This document shows positions 5,387-8,122 of a stretch of 8,122 nucleotides of DNA, piece after piece. Made by a program: the position numbers and the translations under genes. How positions within the stretch are numbered: position 1 is the stretch's first letter; every line of letters starts with the position of its first letter. The notes under the pieces were generated by a model that was not told the origin of the DNA, made no database searches, and saw nothing but the letters and a program-made list of their open reading frames with translations. Origin of the DNA: Phycisphaerales bacterium (GTDB taxonomy: Bacteria > Planctomycetota > Phycisphaerae > Sedimentisphaerales > Anaerohalosphaeraceae); assembly GCA_011055475.1 (NCBI GenBank), contig DSDH01000325.1:1-8122 (forward strand), written 5' to 3'.

Positions 5387-6799
5387 ATGACTTCCCGCAC
5401 TATCATTCCGATGGTCGTATTGGCGCTGTTCGTCTCATGGGCCCCGGCGCAGAGCGCCACGGGCGCCGGTACCGCGGCCGAATCGACAACGCCGACGTTT
5501 CCGTACATCGGTGAGATCACCGGGCAGGACGTGTACGTGCGCTCCGGAGCCGGCACGGCCTACTACTTCACGACCAAGCTCAACGCGCCGACCCGTGTCA
5601 CGGTGATGGGGCACAAGTACCGCTGGGCGGAGATTCTCCCGCCGGCGGGCAGCTTCTCGTGGATTTACAAGAACTACGTCAAGCTTGACTCGGCCAATCC
5701 GGGCATCGGCATCGTGACCGGGGACACGGTGCGGGTCTGGGCCGGCTCCGAGGGAGTCGCCCCGGCCAATTCCTCGTCGATGCAGGCCAAGCTGAACACG
5801 GGCGATCAGGTGCGCCTGCTGGAGACGGGGGGCACCGGCGACTACTACAAGATCGAACCACCTCCTGCAGCGCGGCTGTACGTGAGCCTGGATTACGTCA
5901 AATACATCGGCCCCGTGCCCGCGATCAAGCCCGTGCTGCCGCCCCGCCCCGGTACGACGGCGGCCGAGGCCAAGCCGACCCAACCGGCTGAGGCCAAACC
6001 CGCCACGCCGGGCACGACGGAGACCAAGCCGCAGCCCAAGCCCGCTCCGGCGCAAGCGCCGGCCACGACAGCCGGCCCGGCCACGAAGGAGAGCACGGAA
6101 TCGACGCAGCCCGGAGAGGACGAAACTCAAGTCACTGGAGTCGCCGAAGCGACCGAGCCCAAACCGCCTGTTCGCGAGACGTCCAAGGAGCGGCAGTTGG
6201 TGGAGAAATGCCGCGAGATCGAAAAGCAGATCACCACCGAGCTGGCCAAGCCCCTGGAGCAGCAGGATTACAGCACGCTGCGGGAGCAGCTTCAGGCGAT
6301 CGCGGCCGACCCGGCCGCCGGCAACGCCAAGGCCTACGCGGAGTACTATTTGAGCCGTATCGAGGCCTACGAGTTGGTGCGAACCGTCAATGAACGGATT
6401 CAACAGAGCGAGCAGGAGTTGGCCGCCATCCGGCAAAAGGTCGAGGCGGATCTTGAGGCCAAGCTCAAGCAGATTCCCAATCGCGGCCGTTACCTCATCC
6501 GCGGCCGGATCCGGCCCTCGAACATTTACACGGCCAAGACCGGCCAGAAGCGCTATATCGTCCTGGATGAGACGGGGCGGATCGTGGCCTATGCCGTCCC
6601 GGCCAATCCCATCGTGGATCTGAGCGTCAAGGGTGTGCTGGACAAAGTGGTGGGCCTGGTGGGCAAGGTGGTGAGCGACCCGAAGAACCCGATCACGCTG
6701 ATTGAGTTCACCGAGGTCGAGGCCATCACCGACGACAACTCTCCGACCGCCTCCGTGCGAGCCGCAGCGCCCTCAGCGCCGTCGAGTGCTGAGCGATAA
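5387..6799 (+). CDS. Exported protein with two SH3-like domains and a helical region
   Basis: A 470-residue protein starting at ATG 5387, behind GGGAG (5374-5378) at 8 nt. The in-frame extension upstream to TTG 5291 lies in the promoter and is rejected. Residues 1-23 form a signal peptide (TIIPMVVLALFVSWAPAQSA, cleavage near 22-25). Two bacterial SH3-like domains follow: about 40-101 (GQDVYVRSGAGTAYY, WIYKNYVKL) and 108-176 (GDTVRVWAGSEG, LYVSLDYVKYIG). A Pro/Ala/Lys/Thr linker (about 177-262) contains two AEAKP units. A charged helical stretch (about 264-364), possibly coiled coil, leads to a C-terminal domain (about 365-447) with strands in GRYLIRGRIRPSNIY and RYIVLDETGRIVAYAVP. SH3-like domains often bind cell-wall peptides, so a periplasmic scaffold or wall-binding role is inferred. 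No catalytic motif is seen. It has its own promoter and is convergent with the next gene. Confidence 0.85.
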   Translation: MTSRTIIPMVVLALFVSWAPAQSATGAGTAAESTTPTFPYIGEITGQDVYVRSGAGTAYYFTTKLNAPTRVTVMGHKYRWAEILPPAGSFSWIYKNYVKLDSANPGIGIVTGDTVRVWAGSEGVAPANSSSMQAKLNTGDQVRLLETGGTGDYYKIEPPPAARLYVSLDYVKYIGPVPAIKPVLPPRPGTTAAEAKPTQPAEAKPATPGTTETKPQPKPAPAQAPATTAGPATKESTESTQPGEDETQVTGVAEATEPKPPVRETSKERQLVEKCREIEKQITTELAKPLEQQDYSTLREQLQAIAADPAAGNAKAYAEYYLSRIEAYELVRTVNERIQQSEQELAAIRQKVEADLEAKLKQIPNRGRYLIRGRIRPSNIYTAKTGQKRYIVLDETGRIVAYAVPANPIVDLSVKGVLDKVVGLVGKVVSDPKNPITLIEFTEVEAITDDNSPTASVRAAAPSAPSSAER

Positions 6800-6811
6800 G
6801 GCCGGACGGCA

Positions 6812-6827
6812 CCCGCCGGAATGCGGG
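6812..6827. terminator. Weak hairpin between convergent genes
   Basis: CCCGC (6812-6816) pairs with GCGGG (6823-6827) around 6 nt, in the 54-nt gap between the converging SH3 and AsmA-like genes. Neither strand shows a T tract after the stem, so a bidirectional terminator role is only suggested by position. Confidence 0.25.
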
Positions 6828-6853
6828 GGGGTCTGATTCGTCAGGGCAGGTTC

Positions 6854-8122
6854 CTAGTTGCCTTCCGGGGCGAGCATGTAGAGCGGGCGGGTCATCAGCG
6901 GCAGAGCGTCCGTGGTGATCTGGGGCTCATCAATATCTCCCCGGACCTCGACGCGCACCATCGCGCTGCCCAGCGCGGTGGCCAAGGACCCCAGGAACGA
7001 GGTCTCCGGCCCGACCGAACGACCCACCGTGAACGCCAAGGCCACGCGCATCTGTTCCAGGTCCAGTCGGCCTCGTCCTTCCATCACCAGGGACGATCCG
7101 ACCATGTGGACCCGCTCAATGACCAGATCGTTACCCTTGAGATAGGCGTCGGCCTCCACCTTATTGAAGACATAGTCCGTCGGATCATTGAACTGCACAG
7201 CCGCGAGGACCTTGCCGATGAGAGATCGCCGGGCGACCTCCACCTGGGTGATGCCGGCGCTGAGCCGCCCCAAATGCGATTTCGGGTCGCCGAAGCGACC
7301 GCGGATCTGGACGGCGCCGCTGGCCCAGCCGGGCCGTTCGGGGCTGGTCTGCCCGCTGTCGACCCATTGCTGGCTGGCCAGGCCTTTGAAGGCCACGTTG
7401 TCGAACAGCATGTCGAGCGTGTATGGAATGCCCACCGTCGTCGGCCGATGCAGAAAGGCATCGCCCATGATGATGCCGCCGTAGCAGTCTGCGCGAAAAC
7501 CACGGCTGGAAAAACTGCCGTCGTTGGGATCGTAGTGAACCTCCGCACGGAAGTTCTCCACGGAGCGTCCCTTGACTGCCAAATGGCGCCCCTCGATTCG
7601 GCCACCCGCCTCGATCAGCCCGCGCCCCAGGAGGTAACGTCCGTGACCCCGCGAGCGGACCTCCATCCGGTCGATCACCCCCTCAGGTCCCAGCCGCCCA
7701 TCAAACAGCCGCACCTCGCCCACGAAATCCACTTGGCCGTCGGGCCCTTCGTTGGGATCATAGACCGCCCGCTCGACGATCAACTCCACGTGCCCCCCCG
7801 GCTTCAGCGTGTCGACCATCTGCCGGGCCTTTCCCTCCAGGGCCGAGGCCAGCGTCGGCCCCAACACGATATCCGGCACGTGCAACTCCCGCGCCTCCAC
7901 CCGATCGGGCGTGATCGTCAGCCGGCCCGTAAGCCCTTCGACCGGGTACGGGAAGGCGTCGAACGTCAAACCGTTGCCCAGGCACTCGACTCGGACGCAA
8001 TTGTCGGCGCACGTCGGCTCGCCGCTGAGTCGGTTGAGGTCGGCTTCGATGTTGACCTGTCCGGTCGGCTGAAGACGGTCGATGATCCGCCGGGCCGCAT
8101 CGGGCAGGCACGCCATCCATTC
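6854..8122 (-). CDS. AsmA/TamB-like envelope protein, C-terminal part
   Basis: The frame stays open to the right edge of the window, so the true start is outside; the Met at 8116 is merely the first visible one, with two more codons (Glu, Trp) before it. About 422 residues are seen, ending at TAG 6854. The sequence is beta-rich throughout, with phrases typical of AsmA-like proteins: YPVEGLTGRLTITPDRVEA (58-75), GNDLVIERVHMVGSSLVMEG (328-347), GRLDLEQMRVALAFTVG (349-365) and VRVEVRGDIDEPQI (387-400). Such proteins form long beta structures spanning the periplasm in Gram-negative bacteria and are linked to lipid transport between membranes. An internal repeat is visible (residues 8-23 against 97-112). 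No membrane segment is in this part; an N-terminal anchor would be expected beyond the edge. Family assignment is by style, not by a catalytic motif. Confidence 0.78.
   Translation of the reverse strand, partial: EWMACLPDAARRIIDRLQPTGQVNIEADLNRLSGEPTCADNCVRVECLGNGLTFDAFPYPVEGLTGRLTITPDRVEARELHVPDIVLGPTLASALEGKARQMVDTLKPGGHVELIVERAVYDPNEGPDGQVDFVGEVRLFDGRLGPEGVIDRMEVRSRGHGRYLLGRGLIEAGGRIEGRHLAVKGRSVENFRAEVHYDPNDGSFSSRGFRADCYGGIIMGDAFLHRPTTVGIPYTLDMLFDNVAFKGLASQQWVDSGQTSPERPGWASGAVQIRGRFGDPKSHLGRLSAGITQVEVARRSLIGKVLAAVQFNDPTDYVFNKVEADAYLKGNDLVIERVHMVGSSLVMEGRGRLDLEQMRVALAFTVGRSVGPETSFLGSLATALGSAMVRVEVRGDIDEPQITTDALPLMTRPLYMLAPEGN

Noticed and set aside
5958..6030. Repeated codons (AEAKP units) in the SH3 gene linker as a possible repeat array
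   Set aside because: Only two clear units exist and they differ in sequence at the DNA level; this is ordinary low-complexity linker, not an array.
5435..6436. Long minus-strand frame opposite the SH3 gene
   Set aside because: Its Arg/Gly/Leu-rich stretches mirror the Pro/Ala linker codons of the plus-strand gene; no domain is recognisable.

Overview
This is a GC-rich (visibly above 60%) bacterial chromosomal window of ordinary, mostly housekeeping and cell-envelope character. The gene style suggests a Gram-negative, deep-branching bacterium, most plausibly a planctomycete-like lineage: a type 2 PyrF, a MurD with a GLGRFGGG nucleotide-binding loop, a rhomboid protease with a soluble TPR-like tail, an SH3-type exported protein and an AsmA-like giant-protein fragment. 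This assignment is inference from gene style, not from a marker gene. No rRNA, tRNA, CRISPR array, insertion sequence or phage gene was seen.

Layout, left to right. (1) 1-780, minus strand: a membrane-anchored extracytoplasmic protein of unknown function, closed on its 3' side by a clear rho-independent terminator (3-25). (2) 781-912: a divergent control region with a consensus -10 box for the minus gene, a Shine-Dalgarno site on each side and a 9-bp inverted repeat whose arms are 48 nt apart. (3) 913-3258, plus strand: pyrF (orotidine-5'-phosphate decarboxylase) and murD (UDP-MurNAc-L-Ala:D-Glu ligase), 36 nt apart and probably co-transcribed. (4) 3259-3450: noncoding, ending in a hairpin that would bury the Shine-Dalgarno site of the next gene. 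(5) 3451-3840: a single-domain PilZ protein, a candidate c-di-GMP receptor. (6) 3841-4066: noncoding, with two consecutive inverted repeats and then a good promoter. (7) 4067-5263: rhomboid intramembrane protease with a TPR-like C-terminal tail. (8) 5264-5386: a second good promoter whose start site lies in overlapping short dyads. (9) 5387-6799: an exported protein with two SH3-like domains, a Pro/Ala/Lys linker, a helical region and a conserved-looking C-terminal domain. (10) 6854-8122, minus strand and running off the window: the C-terminal part of an AsmA/TamB-like envelope protein, convergent with the SH3 gene.

How the genes fit together. pyrF feeds UMP synthesis, and UMP becomes the UDP carrier of the MurD substrate, so the pair joins nucleotide supply to peptidoglycan precursor synthesis. 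The PilZ, rhomboid, SH3 and AsmA-like genes all point to the envelope or signalling, but the separate promoters and noncoding gaps argue against one operon. No new multi-gene system was found. The best leads are regulatory: the PilZ leader hairpin, the 792-857 inverted repeat and the dyads at the SH3 promoter.
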